This document shows, piece after piece, positions 42,544 to 51,241 of a stretch of 64,000 nt of DNA. Made by a program: the position numbers and the translations under genes. The notes under the pieces were generated by a model. That model saw only the letters and a program-made list of their open reading frames with translations. It did no database searches and had not been told where the DNA came from. The stretch covers positions 186,001-250,000 of the forward strand of contig NZ_JAEQNB010000003.1 of assembly GCF_016722965.1 (NCBI RefSeq), given 5' to 3'. The stretch's first letter is position 1; the number at the start of each line of letters is the position of its first letter. The stretch comes from Tumebacillus amylolyticus (lineage in GTDB: Bacteria > Bacillota > Bacilli > Tumebacillales > Tumebacillaceae).

Positions 42544-43617
42544 ATGAGTTTTGCCCGCATCTATAAAATTTGGTGCCTCATGTTGACGCTTACGATCACG
42601 ATTACCGGACTTTATCAGGCATTCTATCAAGACTTCCCCTTCTTCTGGACGATCGAATGCAGCGTCGGAGTTTTGCTACTGCTCATGCTGACTCTACCAA
42701 AACGCTTTCCACAAGCGGGGATTCCCATACTGTTTGGGAGCCAGATGCTGGTAACCCTGGGCTTTTATGCGGTTATCTCCATCAACCAGATCGGTACAAC
42801 CGTTCTGTTTTTCCCCGCTCTCTACACCCTGCTCTATCCAAATCGGCGATACTTCTATGGGGGACAGATTTTGGTCTCGATCGGCTACTTGCTCTGCTCA
42901 TGGGACAATCCTTTGCAACAGCACGTGATCTTTTTTAGTATTTTCGCCTGCTACTCCACCCTGCTGGGATTCGTCTCCCAGATCATGGTTCGCAACGCTT
43001 CGGAAGTCGCCAAGTTTCAAGAGCGAGTCGAAGTGTTCTCTCATGCCATCGAGGCTCGCGATTCTTATACGCAAGGCCACTCCCGACGCGTGTCTCGCTA
43101 TGCGGTGGAGATCGGCAAGCTCGTGCCGGGCATCGATATCGAATTACTGCGCATGGCGGGCGATTTGCATGACATCGGCAAGATCTCCACGCCCGACGCC
43201 GTTCTGCTCAAGCCCGGGCGTTTGACCGATGAAGAGTACGACGTGATCAAACGGCACCCCGTGGACGGAGCCAATCTGTTGCGCCGCTTTGACGTCGACG
43301 GCCCGATCCTCGAAGGTGTGCTCTACCACCACGAACGCATGAACGGCACCGGCTATCCCGAGGGCCGCATCGGAGAACACATCCCGCTCTACGCCCGCAT
43401 CCTCGCCGTGGCCGATACGTTCGACGCGATGACCACCACCCGCTCCTACCGCATCGCCTACCCGCCGCAAGTTGCGTACGACGAGATTCTCTCGCTCAAA
43501 GGCTTGTACTATGACCCGCTCGTCGTCGATTGCTTTGTGAAGTGCTACGATACCATCCTCGCCATCTTCTTCGAACATCAAGAGTCCGAATACCTCCCGC
43601 TGGAAACCGCTCGTTGA
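42544..43617 (+). CDS. Membrane HD-GYP phosphodiesterase, second copy
   Basis: A 357-aa protein with about five or six membrane helices (residues 10-150) and an HD-GYP domain: GHSRRVSRYA, DLHDIGKISTP, HHERMNGTGYP and ADTFDAMTTTRS. Overall layout matches the HD-GYP gene at 36932, but the membrane parts are unrelated in sequence, so they likely answer to different signals. GGAGG lies 9 bp before the ATG. It is followed within 50 bp by a two-component pair, possibly the same transcript. Confidence 0.9.
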   Translation: MSFARIYKIWCLMLTLTITITGLYQAFYQDFPFFWTIECSVGVLLLLMLTLPKRFPQAGIPILFGSQMLVTLGFYAVISINQIGTTVLFFPALYTLLYPNRRYFYGGQILVSIGYLLCSWDNPLQQHVIFFSIFACYSTLLGFVSQIMVRNASEVAKFQERVEVFSHAIEARDSYTQGHSRRVSRYAVEIGKLVPGIDIELLRMAGDLHDIGKISTPDAVLLKPGRLTDEEYDVIKRHPVDGANLLRRFDVDGPILEGVLYHHERMNGTGYPEGRIGEHIPLYARILAVADTFDAMTTTRSYRIAYPPQVAYDEILSLKGLYYDPLVVDCFVKCYDTILAIFFEHQESEYLPLETAR

Positions 43618-43664
43618 GGGTTGTATACTGAGAAGAAAAACGCGAGAGGACGACCCACCCCCTT

Positions 43665-44486
43665 ATGACCTATTCGAGACTGCAGTGGTTCTCCGTGCTG
43701 TTTCCCACGTTGTTGGTCGGCGGCATGGAATACATACGCCATGCCTACCTGCTCCCGTACTTGTCGATGGCGCAGGGGAATTATGTGATTACGTTTTTGG
43801 TGCTGGTGCTTTCCTTTTTCTATGCAACCTGGGTGTTTCGCACGATGCGGCGGATCAACACCCGACTCTCGGAGGAGGAAGCCCGGCGCGCCGTTTATGA
43901 AGAGCGTGAGCGGATGGCCCGTGAGTTGCATGACGGGATCGCGCAGACGCTTTTTTTCTTGAACGTGAAGCTGAAAATGGGCCGCGTCGAAGAGGCGCGC
44001 ACAGCCGTTGCCGCCATCGACAACCACGTGCGGCAGGCAATCTTCAACTTGCGCGACTTGCCGGAGGAGGGCGACACCCTGACCTGCCGTTTGGAAAAAT
44101 GGCTGAGCCAGTGGAGCGCTCTGACCGGGATCGAGGTGCAGCACGACTTTCAGACGCCGCCGGAGCATTTTTTTAACGCCGCGCAGGAAGTGCAGATCTT
44201 CGGCATCGTGCAAGAAGCGTTCAACAACATCCGCAAGCACGCCCGTGCCTCCCTTGCTTTCAGCAAGTTCACCTGGCAAGAGAACGGTCGATGGCAGTTC
44301 ACCATCGCCGACAACGGCAGCGGGATCGACGAAGAGATCACCGCGCACCCCGATCCGAAAAAGTACGGCCTGCGGATGATCACCGAGCGGGCCGAGAAAC
44401 TCCACGCCGACTTCCAACTCACAAACCTTGCAGACGGCGGCACGGAACTGAAACTGACGGCACGAGCAGGAGGCACGAAAGCATGA
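43665..44486 (+). CDS. NarL-type sensor histidine kinase, compact
   Basis: A 273-aa kinase with only two membrane helices (residues ~5-65) and hardly any external loop. The HisKA_3 box is ARELHDGIAQTL (His near residue 88), the ATPase has EAFNNIRKHA, DNGSGID and YGLRMITERA. With such a small sensor part it probably detects a membrane or partner-protein signal. It overlaps the response regulator by 4 bp. The ribosome site GAGAGG is about 14 bp upstream, so initiation may be weak. Confidence 0.9.
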   Translation: MTYSRLQWFSVLFPTLLVGGMEYIRHAYLLPYLSMAQGNYVITFLVLVLSFFYATWVFRTMRRINTRLSEEEARRAVYEERERMARELHDGIAQTLFFLNVKLKMGRVEEARTAVAAIDNHVRQAIFNLRDLPEEGDTLTCRLEKWLSQWSALTGIEVQHDFQTPPEHFFNAAQEVQIFGIVQEAFNNIRKHARASLAFSKFTWQENGRWQFTIADNGSGIDEEITAHPDPKKYGLRMITERAEKLHADFQLTNLADGGTELKLTARAGGTKA

Positions 44487-45133
44487 CCCCATACAAAGTT
44501 CTGGTCGCCGACGACCACCCCTTGGCTCGGGAAGCCATTCGCTCGCTTTTGGAGGACGATGATTCCTTTCAGATCATAGCGGAAGCGCGAGACGGGCGGG
44601 AAGCGGTCTCGCTGTGCGAAGAACTGAAACCCGACCTCGTGTTGATGGACATCAACATGCCGCACGTCGACGGATTGGAAGCGACACGACTCATCAAAAA
44701 GTCTCGCCCTGAGATCAAACTCGTCATCTTGAGCGTGTCCGACAACGTCGCCGACTTGTTCACCGCCATCCAGTTCGGCGCACAAGGGTATCTGTTGAAA
44801 AACCTCGAACCTGACGACTGGCTGACCTACTTGCACGCCCTCCTCGACGAAGACGCCGAGATTCCCCGCGAGATGGCGGGCCGCATCCTCACCCGCTTTC
44901 AAAGCGGCGGCGAAATCTCCGGCGATGTCTTGCCCGACGTGCTGACCCCGCGCGAACGAGAGATCCTCGCGCACGTCGCAGTCGGCGCCACCAACAAGCA
45001 GATCGCCGAGAAACTGGTCATCGCCGAGAACACCGTCAAGAACCACATGAAAAACGTCCTCGACAAGCTTCACTTGCAAAACCGTGTTCAACTCGCCGCC
45101 TACGCCGTCCGACACGGTCTCAAAACCGAGTGA
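44483..45133 (+). CDS. NarL/LuxR-family response regulator
   Basis: A 216-aa regulator. Receiver domain: VLVADDHPLAREAIR with the phospho-Asp in VLMDINMP (near residue 55), Lys in GYLLKNLE. C-terminal LuxR helix-turn-helix: LTPREREILAHVAVGATNKQIAEKL with IAENTVKNHMKNV. GGAGG lies upstream inside the kinase gene and the two genes overlap. Targets are unknown. A terminator follows. Confidence 0.95.
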   Translation: MTPYKVLVADDHPLAREAIRSLLEDDDSFQIIAEARDGREAVSLCEELKPDLVLMDINMPHVDGLEATRLIKKSRPEIKLVILSVSDNVADLFTAIQFGAQGYLLKNLEPDDWLTYLHALLDEDAEIPREMAGRILTRFQSGGEISGDVLPDVLTPREREILAHVAVGATNKQIAEKLVIAENTVKNHMKNVLDKLHLQNRVQLAAYAVRHGLKTE

Positions 45134-45137
45134 TTTG

Positions 45138-45177
45138 AAAAAAGACACGCTTCGGTCATCCGAAAAGTGTCTTTTTT
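45138..45177 (+). terminator. Terminator of the two-component operon
   Basis: Hairpin AAGACAC..TTCG / CGAA..GTGTCTT followed by T-run. Confidence 0.85.
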
Positions 45178-45226
45178 CGTACATACTATTTATAAAAGAT
45201 AGCCCGGGTGAGCCATTCTACCTAGC

Positions 45227-45240
45227 ACCCTCCAAAGGGT
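45227..45240. promoter_or_regulatory. CsoR-like palindrome before the copper genes
   Basis: ACCCTCCAAAGGGT is a palindrome with C/G tracts, followed by TATGAT, a possible -10. CsoR operators have a similar TACCC..GGGTA form. The match is short and the assignment tentative. Confidence 0.35.
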
Positions 45241-45279
45241 ATGATGAATAACGTTCGGGAGACCGAGAAGGAGTGACAC

Positions 45280-46872
45280 ATGAAAAAACTACGACCCTTT
45301 GGTTTTGCCCTTATCCTGCTCTTCCTGTTCGCATGGCAAGCTCAACCTGTGTTCGCACACGCCAACCTGATCAAAACCAGCCCTTTTAACGGCGGAGTCG
45401 TCGCCACTTCGCCGGAACGGGTGACTCTTGAATTCAACGAACCGTTGGAGCCCGACTTGATTGGCTTGAAGCTTTACGATTGGAACGGCAAGCAACTTTC
45501 GCTGGAGAAGCCGCATGTAACTTCCGGCAAGCCAACCGAGATGCAATCGCCGCTTCCACAATTGGAACAGGGCACGTACACTGTGGCTTGGAGCGTGATC
45601 TCGGAGGACGGACACCCCGTCAACGGGTCGATTTCGTTCTCGATCGGCACCCGCTCCGCAGACATCGTCGGCCCGACGAAAGCCTCGCAACTTTTCCAGC
45701 ACGGCTTCGAGATTCTGCTGATCGTCCTGCGCTATGCGGTGGAGGGGATTGTGTTGCTGGCAGCCGGTTTCTATGGACTGGCGTTTGTGGCTCGCCGTTT
45801 CCAACTGCCTTCGGTGGACGCTCTGCTCACTTCTAAAGTTCGAACGCTGATGTGGGGTCTGCTGTTCCTGCTGACGATTGGCGAATGGTTCGTCTATTCA
45901 GCCGGATTGCCCGGCGGCGGGATGAACGCCGCGCTTTTGCAAGGTCATTGGAACATCGTGTTCGAAAGCCCGTTTGCGACGATGCTTCTCCTTCAAGCAG
46001 TGTTGTTGCTCTTGTTCGCCCTGCGCGGTATGCAGAGCGTCTGGTATCCGCTGATCGGGGCTTTGCTTGTCGCCAACTTCGCGTTTGGCGGTCATGCACG
46101 AGGCATTACGCCGGAATGGCTGGGGTTGTCTCTGCGCGTGTTGCATTTGCTCGTCATCGCACTCTGGCTTGGCGGACTCAGCTATCTCGGCTTGACCTTG
46201 CGCCATGAGCAACTGACAGAAGAAACGCTCGACCGAACGAAATTCCGTCCGTTCTTTGTCCGCACAATGGCTGTCGCTGCGATTCTGACGACGATCACAG
46301 GGATTGCGATGACAGAAGTGCAGACCGATTGGTTCTCCGTTCTGCTGTTCAAAGGCGGGATGTGGGGCAATCTCCTCTGGCTGAAAGTCGGCTTCCTCGT
46401 CATCATGCTGGTGCTGGCTTGGTTTCAGACGATGCGCTGGCGAGACAGCGACCGCAAGTTGAACTTCGATCTGTTGCGAACGGAATGGCTCGTCGGCATC
46501 CTCGTGATCCAAGTGGCGGTCTTCCTCAGCCAGATGCCGTATCCGTCTCCGGTTCACCCCTATCGTGAAACCCTGCAAGCCCAACAGATGCAAGCAGAGG
46601 TTCGAATTCCGAAGTTAGTCTTGGGCGAGCAAACCCTCTCCGTCACTCTGCCGCAAGCACCGCAGGAAGTGAAAGCCACGCTCAAGATGATGGACATGGA
46701 GATGGGCGACCTCGACCTGAAACCTGTAAAGAAAGACGCTACCCATTACGACATCCCCGTGCCGTTCGTGATGTCCGGACACTGGAAGTTTACGATTACA
46801 GCCGTATACCCTGATGACAAACGAATTTCGTGGTCGGATGAAGTGCTAATCCCCCAAGGAGGACAACTCTAA
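45280..46872 (+). CDS. CopC-CopD fusion copper transport protein (YcnJ-like)
   Basis: A 530-aa protein. Signal peptide 1-26 ends in VFAHA so that mature His1 could bind Cu(II) as in CopC; the CopC domain spans ~26-125 (SPFNGGVVATSPERVTLEF, SEDGHPVNGSISF). CopD follows with about eight membrane helices (~145-430), including LRVLHLLVIALWLGGL. A C-terminal extracellular YtkA-like domain (~450-530, VKATLKMMDMEMGDLDLKP) resembles that of YcnJ. It is thought to take up copper. It overlaps the YcnI-like gene by one base. Confidence 0.92.
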   Translation: MKKLRPFGFALILLFLFAWQAQPVFAHANLIKTSPFNGGVVATSPERVTLEFNEPLEPDLIGLKLYDWNGKQLSLEKPHVTSGKPTEMQSPLPQLEQGTYTVAWSVISEDGHPVNGSISFSIGTRSADIVGPTKASQLFQHGFEILLIVLRYAVEGIVLLAAGFYGLAFVARRFQLPSVDALLTSKVRTLMWGLLFLLTIGEWFVYSAGLPGGGMNAALLQGHWNIVFESPFATMLLLQAVLLLLFALRGMQSVWYPLIGALLVANFAFGGHARGITPEWLGLSLRVLHLLVIALWLGGLSYLGLTLRHEQLTEETLDRTKFRPFFVRTMAVAAILTTITGIAMTEVQTDWFSVLLFKGGMWGNLLWLKVGFLVIMLVLAWFQTMRWRDSDRKLNFDLLRTEWLVGILVIQVAVFLSQMPYPSPVHPYRETLQAQQMQAEVRIPKLVLGEQTLSVTLPQAPQEVKATLKMMDMEMGDLDLKPVKKDATHYDIPVPFVMSGHWKFTITAVYPDDKRISWSDEVLIPQGGQL

Positions 46873-47513
46873 TGAAAAAACTCACCACCGCCCTGCTGCT
46901 CACCGCCGCTTTGACTTGGACAACCGCCGCGTCCGCTCACGTCACCGTCTGGCCGAAAGAAACCACGACGGGCGCTTATGAAAAATACACCGTCCGAGTG
47001 CCGGTCGAGAAGGACCTCAACACCACGAAAGTTCGTGTCGAGTTCCCGACCGGCGTCAAAGTCTCCACCGTGCAACCGATGGCAGGTTGGGACTATGCCT
47101 ACGAGACGAACCCGGACGGCACGAACAAAGCGATCACGTGGACAGCCACTGCCGGCGGGCTCAAAAAAGGCGAGTTCGCCGAGTTCAACTTCATCGGGGC
47201 CAACCCGAAGGAAGTCGGAAGCGGCAAACTGGCGTGGAAAGCCTACCAAACCTACGCAGACAACTCCGTCGTCGAATGGACCGGCGAAGAGGGCTCCAAG
47301 ACACCTGCCTCTGTGACCACGATCAAAGCGGCAAGCGGCACGGAGACCGGCAATCACGATGACGAAAAAACGACCACCCCGGCAACTCCGGCTGCAGACA
47401 ACTCCACCCAAACGTCTGACACCACCTCAACAACCAGCAACACCGTCCCTTACATCCTCTCCGGCGCCGCACTCCTGCTCGCCCTGATCTCCCTCTTCCG
47501 CAAACGCGCCTAA
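46872..47513 (+). CDS. YcnI-like copper-binding protein (DUF1775)
   Basis: A 213-aa exported protein: signal peptide ending ASA, then AHVTVWPKETTTGAYEKYTVRVP, where the mature N-terminal His and a Trp make the YcnI copper site. The DUF1775 domain covers ~24-155. A Thr/Ser/Pro-rich stalk and a C-terminal membrane helix with basic tail (LISLFRKRA) follow. It probably hands copper to the CopCD protein encoded just upstream (one-base TAATG overlap), as in the B. subtilis ycn operon. ycnK is not present here. Confidence 0.92.
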   Translation: MKKLTTALLLTAALTWTTAASAHVTVWPKETTTGAYEKYTVRVPVEKDLNTTKVRVEFPTGVKVSTVQPMAGWDYAYETNPDGTNKAITWTATAGGLKKGEFAEFNFIGANPKEVGSGKLAWKAYQTYADNSVVEWTGEEGSKTPASVTTIKAASGTETGNHDDEKTTTPATPAADNSTQTSDTTSTTSNTVPYILSGAALLLALISLFRKRA

Positions 47514-47516
47514 GTA

Positions 47517-47562
47517 AAAAAAAGCCCTGCAACCTCTCGGGAGGTCGCAGGGCTCTTTTTTC
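47517..47562. terminator. Bidirectional terminator between ycnI-like and DAHP synthase genes
   Basis: Hairpin GCCCTGCAACCTC / GAGGTCGCAGGGC with eight A before and six T after; convergent genes. Confidence 0.9.
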
Positions 47563-47574
47563 ATCACCGTGGAT

Positions 47575-48666
47575 TTACTTTGCTTCTACGGTATCTTTGA
47601 GGTACCCGCTCTCACGCAGTTGCTTGAGCAGAGTACTGAATTGGTTGAGGTCGAGTTGTTGCTTCGCATCCGACAGCGCAACTGCCGGTTCGTTGTGGGT
47701 TTCGATGATCAAGCCGTCTGCACCAACCGCCAGTGCGGCTTTGGCAATCGGGAACATGATATCTTTGCGCCCGGTCGAGTGCGCGATGTCGACGATGACC
47801 GGGAGATGGGATTCCTGCTTGAGGATCGGCACCGCCGAGATGTCCAGCGTGTTGCGCGTGGCTTTCTCGTAGGTACGAATGCCGCGCTCGCAGAGGATGA
47901 TCTGGCTGTTGCCGCGAGATGCAATGTATTCGGCCGCGTAGAGCAATTCCTCGATGGTTGCGGAGAGTCCGCGCTTGAGCAGGATCGGTTTCTTGACGGA
48001 ACCGGCTTCCTTCAACAGTTCGAAGTTCTGCATGTTGCGTGCGCCGATCTGGATCACGTCGAGGTACTCGCAAGACATCTCGATGTCTTCCGGACGAACG
48101 ATCTCCGAAACACAGGTCATGCCGTACTTCTTCGCCGTCTCGCTGAGGATCTTCAGACCCTCGACGCCGAGACCTTGGAAGTCATACGGGGAGGTACGCG
48201 GCTTGTAAGCACCGCCGCGCAGCAAGCGAATGCCTTCGGTTTGCAGGTGAGCACCGACTGCGTTCATCTGATCGACCGTCTCCACGGAGCACGGACCGGA
48301 GATGATCAGCGGTTGGTTGTTGCCGCCAATCGATACGTTTCCGAATGTAACGACCGTGTCGGCCGATTGGTTTTTGCGGGAGATGAGAAGCGATTTTTTC
48401 TCCTCTTCTTGCAGGCCAAGCGATGCTTGGAAGATCTGCTTGAACAGATGGCGAATCGTATCGCTCGGGAACGGACCTTCGTTCGAAGCCACGAGTTTAT
48501 CCAACATTTCCTTCTCGCGGATCGGGTCGAAACGCTCGGTTCCTTTCCCCGATTTCAGTTGACCAATCTCCTGTACCAGCTCAGCTCGACGGTTCAATAC
48601 CTCCAGAATGTCCTGGTTCACCGCATCCAGTTGGCGGCGCAGCTCTTCAAATCTCTCTTTGCTCAT
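47575..48666 (-). CDS. aroA: Bifunctional chorismate mutase / DAHP synthase
   Basis: A 363-aa protein that starts the shikimate pathway from phosphoenolpyruvate and erythrose-4-phosphate. The N-terminal AroQ chorismate mutase helices (~1-85: LRRQLDAVNQDILEVLNRRAEL) probably work as the prephenate/chorismate feedback sensor. The synthase domain (~100-360) has ISGPCSVET, GGAYKPRTSPYDFQG, QIGARNMQNFELL and PVIVDIAHSTGRKD. This is the B. subtilis AroA type. I start at MSKERFEEL with GAGGAGAG upstream. hisC lies 52 bp upstream on the same strand, likely co-transcribed. Confidence 0.95.
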   Translation of the reverse strand: MSKERFEELRRQLDAVNQDILEVLNRRAELVQEIGQLKSGKGTERFDPIREKEMLDKLVASNEGPFPSDTIRHLFKQIFQASLGLQEEEKKSLLISRKNQSADTVVTFGNVSIGGNNQPLIISGPCSVETVDQMNAVGAHLQTEGIRLLRGGAYKPRTSPYDFQGLGVEGLKILSETAKKYGMTCVSEIVRPEDIEMSCEYLDVIQIGARNMQNFELLKEAGSVKKPILLKRGLSATIEELLYAAEYIASRGNSQIILCERGIRTYEKATRNTLDISAVPILKQESHLPVIVDIAHSTGRKDIMFPIAKAALAVGADGLIIETHNEPAVALSDAKQQLDLNQFSTLLKQLRESGYLKDTVEAK

Positions 48667-48718
48667 GCTCAACTCTCCTCTCCTCATACGAAACCAAAAA
48701 AATGAATATCTCTAGAGT

Positions 48719-49840
48719 TTACACCTTTTGTCGAAGTTTAGAAACCACCAATTCCAACGCATTCAGGAAGAGTTGGTTCTCCTCCGACGATCCGATCGTC
48801 ACACGCAGATACCCCGGTGCGCCAAGCGCCGTACCGCTGCGGGCGATGATCCCTTTTTCCAACAACAACTGGAACAGCTCTTTGTCGTTCAACTTGGTGT
48901 CGAAAATCAAAAAGTTTGCCTGCGTCGGGATATGCGAGAACCCAAGAGCTTCTAAACCCTTCGTCAACTGCTCATATCCGGAAGAATTCAGCGCACGGGA
49001 CGTCTCCACATGCTCTTCATCGCCCAGAGCAGCCACCGCCGCCACTTGAGCCAACGTGTTGACGTTAAACGGTTCACGCACGCGGTTGATCTCGGTCGCA
49101 ATCTCTTCCCGACAGAAAACATACCCGATCCGAAGCGCCGCCAGCGCATACATTTTCGAGAATGTGCGCATGACAAGCACATTGTACCCTTCCTTCAGGA
49201 AATCAATTCCTGATGCGACATCGTCGGCGGTTGCGTATTCAATGTACGCTTCGTCGAGGATGACAAGCACGTGACTCGGAACTTGGTCGAGGAAGTGTCG
49301 CAACTCGTCCTTGCGAATGTACGTACCGGTCGGGTTGTTTGGCGAGCAGAGATAGAGCAGCTTGGTCTTGTCCGTCACCGCCGCCAACATCGCGTCGAGG
49401 TCGTATTGGAACCCGTCAAGAAGCGGAACTTGCACCGACGTTCCCGCCATCACTTGTGTACCGAACCAATATTGGGAGAAAGACGGACTCGGCACCACGA
49501 CTTCGTCGCCCGGGTTCAAAAACGTTTCCGAGATCATCTTGATGCATTCGTCCGACCCGTTGCCGACGAGGATCTGTCCCGTCGGAATGCTATACTTTGC
49601 CGCCAGAGCTGCTTTGAGATCAACCGCACCGCCGTCCGGATAGCGATGCAAACTCCCCAGAGCCGTGAGAATCGCCTCTTGGGCCTTTTTGGAAGGCCCT
49701 ACCGGGTTTTCATTGGACGCAAGTTTAATTACGTCCTTCAAACCGTATTCCCGCTTCACATCGGAGATCGGTTTGCCGGGGCTGTACGGAGTGATCGCCT
49801 GCAAGTTCTTGCGGACGTTGTTCAAAATTTCATGGGTCAT
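48719..49840 (-). CDS. hisC: Histidinol-phosphate aminotransferase (also aromatic aminotransferase)
   Basis: A 373-aa PLP enzyme of aminotransferase fold I. It shows NENPVGPS, YPDGGAVDLK, NGSDECIKMI, CSPNNPTGTYI and the PLP Lys in RTFSKMYALAALRIGY. HisC enzymes of Bacilli act on histidinol phosphate and on aromatic keto acids; location next to DAHP synthase, with no other his gene near, favours the aromatic role here. I start at MTHEILNN, with GGAGGAG 8 bp upstream. Confidence 0.92.
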   Translation of the reverse strand: MTHEILNNVRKNLQAITPYSPGKPISDVKREYGLKDVIKLASNENPVGPSKKAQEAILTALGSLHRYPDGGAVDLKAALAAKYSIPTGQILVGNGSDECIKMISETFLNPGDEVVVPSPSFSQYWFGTQVMAGTSVQVPLLDGFQYDLDAMLAAVTDKTKLLYLCSPNNPTGTYIRKDELRHFLDQVPSHVLVILDEAYIEYATADDVASGIDFLKEGYNVLVMRTFSKMYALAALRIGYVFCREEIATEINRVREPFNVNTLAQVAAVAALGDEEHVETSRALNSSGYEQLTKGLEALGFSHIPTQANFLIFDTKLNDKELFQLLLEKGIIARSGTALGAPGYLRVTIGSSEENQLFLNALELVVSKLRQKV

Positions 49841-49957
49841 AAGGACAACTCCTCCCGAACACCTGATAGTCATGGTAGAATACAGATATATGCCTACCAC
49901 TATCCTACTTTACAGCGATAAAGAAAGGCAAGACCTTTTACGCTGCTTCTTCTGCAA

Positions 49958-49986
49958 TTAACAAGAATAGTAGCATAATTTAAAAT
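49958..49986 (+). promoter_or_regulatory. SigA promoter of the threonine dehydratase gene
   Basis: TTAACA-N17-TAAAAT, with the gene start about 38 bp after the -10. Confidence 0.65.
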
Positions 49987-50023
49987 AATTGACAATGGTA
50001 ATAAAAGAAAGGGTGGCTCATTT

Positions 50024-51229
50024 TTGCTGACCGTACAAGACTTCCTGGAAGCCCGACATAATCTCCAACAAGTTATCCACTGCACGCCTCTCGACTACTC
50101 GAAGACGTTCAGTTCCCTTTCCCACAACGAAATTTATCTGAAGCTTGAAAACCTGCAAAAAACCGGCTCCTTCAAAATCCGCGGAGCTTTTCACAAAATC
50201 GCCTCGCTCTCCGAAGACGAGAAAAAACGCGGCGTCATCGCCGCGTCTGCAGGCAACCATGCCCAAGGCGTCGCCATGGGGGCCGCGCATGCAGGCATTC
50301 CTTGCATCATCGTCATGCCGGAAGCCGCACCGCTGACCAAAGTCGAAGCGACCTCCGGCTATGGCGCACAAGTCATCCTCTACGGCAAAAACTACGACGA
50401 AGCCTACGCCAAGGCGCTTGAAATTCAACAAGAGCGCGGCATGACCTTCGTCCACGCCTTCAACGACCGTGCGGTCATGGCGGGCCAGGGCACCATCGCG
50501 TTGGAAATTCTCGAACAACTTCCGGACGTCGACGTCATCGTCACTCCGGTCGGCGGCGGCGGTCTGGTCGCCGGTGTCGCAATGGCAGCCAAATTGATGA
50601 AGCCCGACGTGATGATCGTCGGCGTCGAAGCAAGCGGTGCCGCTTGTATGAAGGAATCGCTCGACAAGCAACAGATCGTAACGCTTGAGCAAGCGGCGAC
50701 GATTGCGGACGGGATCTGTGTGCGCACGCCGGGCGACTTGACCTACCAAGTCACCCGCGACTTTGTCGACCACATCGTCACCGTCGACGAAGACGAGATC
50801 GCCCGCGCCATGCTGATGGCGCTTGAACGGAACAAGATGGTCGTCGAAGGGGCGGGAGCAACCGGCCTCGCCGCCGTCCTCTACGATAAACTGCCTGTGA
50901 AAAACAAAAAAGTCTGCGTCCTGCTCTCCGGCGGGAACGTCGACGTCAACTTCCTCTCCCGCATCATCGAGCGCGGCCTGGTCGAATCAGGCCGTTATCT
51001 GCGCATCAACACAACCGTTTCGGACAAGCCGGGCGTGCTGCAAGAAGTTCTGCGCATCTTCGGCGACGAGCGAGCGAACATCATCGGCATCCAACACCAT
51101 CGTATGGGCTCCCGCGTCATGCTTGGCGAAGCTGAGATTGAAGTGGACGTTGAGACGCGCGACCACGCGCACCAAGAGCGCATTTTGGAGCGCCTGCAAA
51201 CTGCGGGCTTCTCCGTTTTGACGAGATAG
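50024..51229 (+). CDS. ilvA: Threonine dehydratase with ACT domain (TdcB/IlvA type)
   Basis: A 401-aa PLP enzyme deaminating threonine to 2-oxobutyrate. PLP Lys lies in TGSFKIRGA, the glycine loop in VGGGGLVAG, SAGNHAQG near residue 75, and a C-terminal ACT domain (~325-401: INTTVSDKPGVLQEVLRIF). The single ACT-like end and length resemble the short catabolic-type or B. subtilis-type enzyme more than the long E. coli IlvA; which allosteric effector acts is not clear. The start is TTG, with GGGTGG upstream. Confidence 0.92.
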   Translation: MLTVQDFLEARHNLQQVIHCTPLDYSKTFSSLSHNEIYLKLENLQKTGSFKIRGAFHKIASLSEDEKKRGVIAASAGNHAQGVAMGAAHAGIPCIIVMPEAAPLTKVEATSGYGAQVILYGKNYDEAYAKALEIQQERGMTFVHAFNDRAVMAGQGTIALEILEQLPDVDVIVTPVGGGGLVAGVAMAAKLMKPDVMIVGVEASGAACMKESLDKQQIVTLEQAATIADGICVRTPGDLTYQVTRDFVDHIVTVDEDEIARAMLMALERNKMVVEGAGATGLAAVLYDKLPVKNKKVCVLLSGGNVDVNFLSRIIERGLVESGRYLRINTTVSDKPGVLQEVLRIFGDERANIIGIQHHRMGSRVMLGEAEIEVDVETRDHAHQERILERLQTAGFSVLTR

Positions 51230-51241
51230 GAGTTGGTGACT

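Noticed and set aside
49873-49899. TGGTAG / CTACCA inverted repeat before hisC, considered as a T-box or TRAP element
   Set aside because: The leader is far too short for a T-box and has no repeated GAG/TAG triplets; probably a weak promoter-associated repeat.
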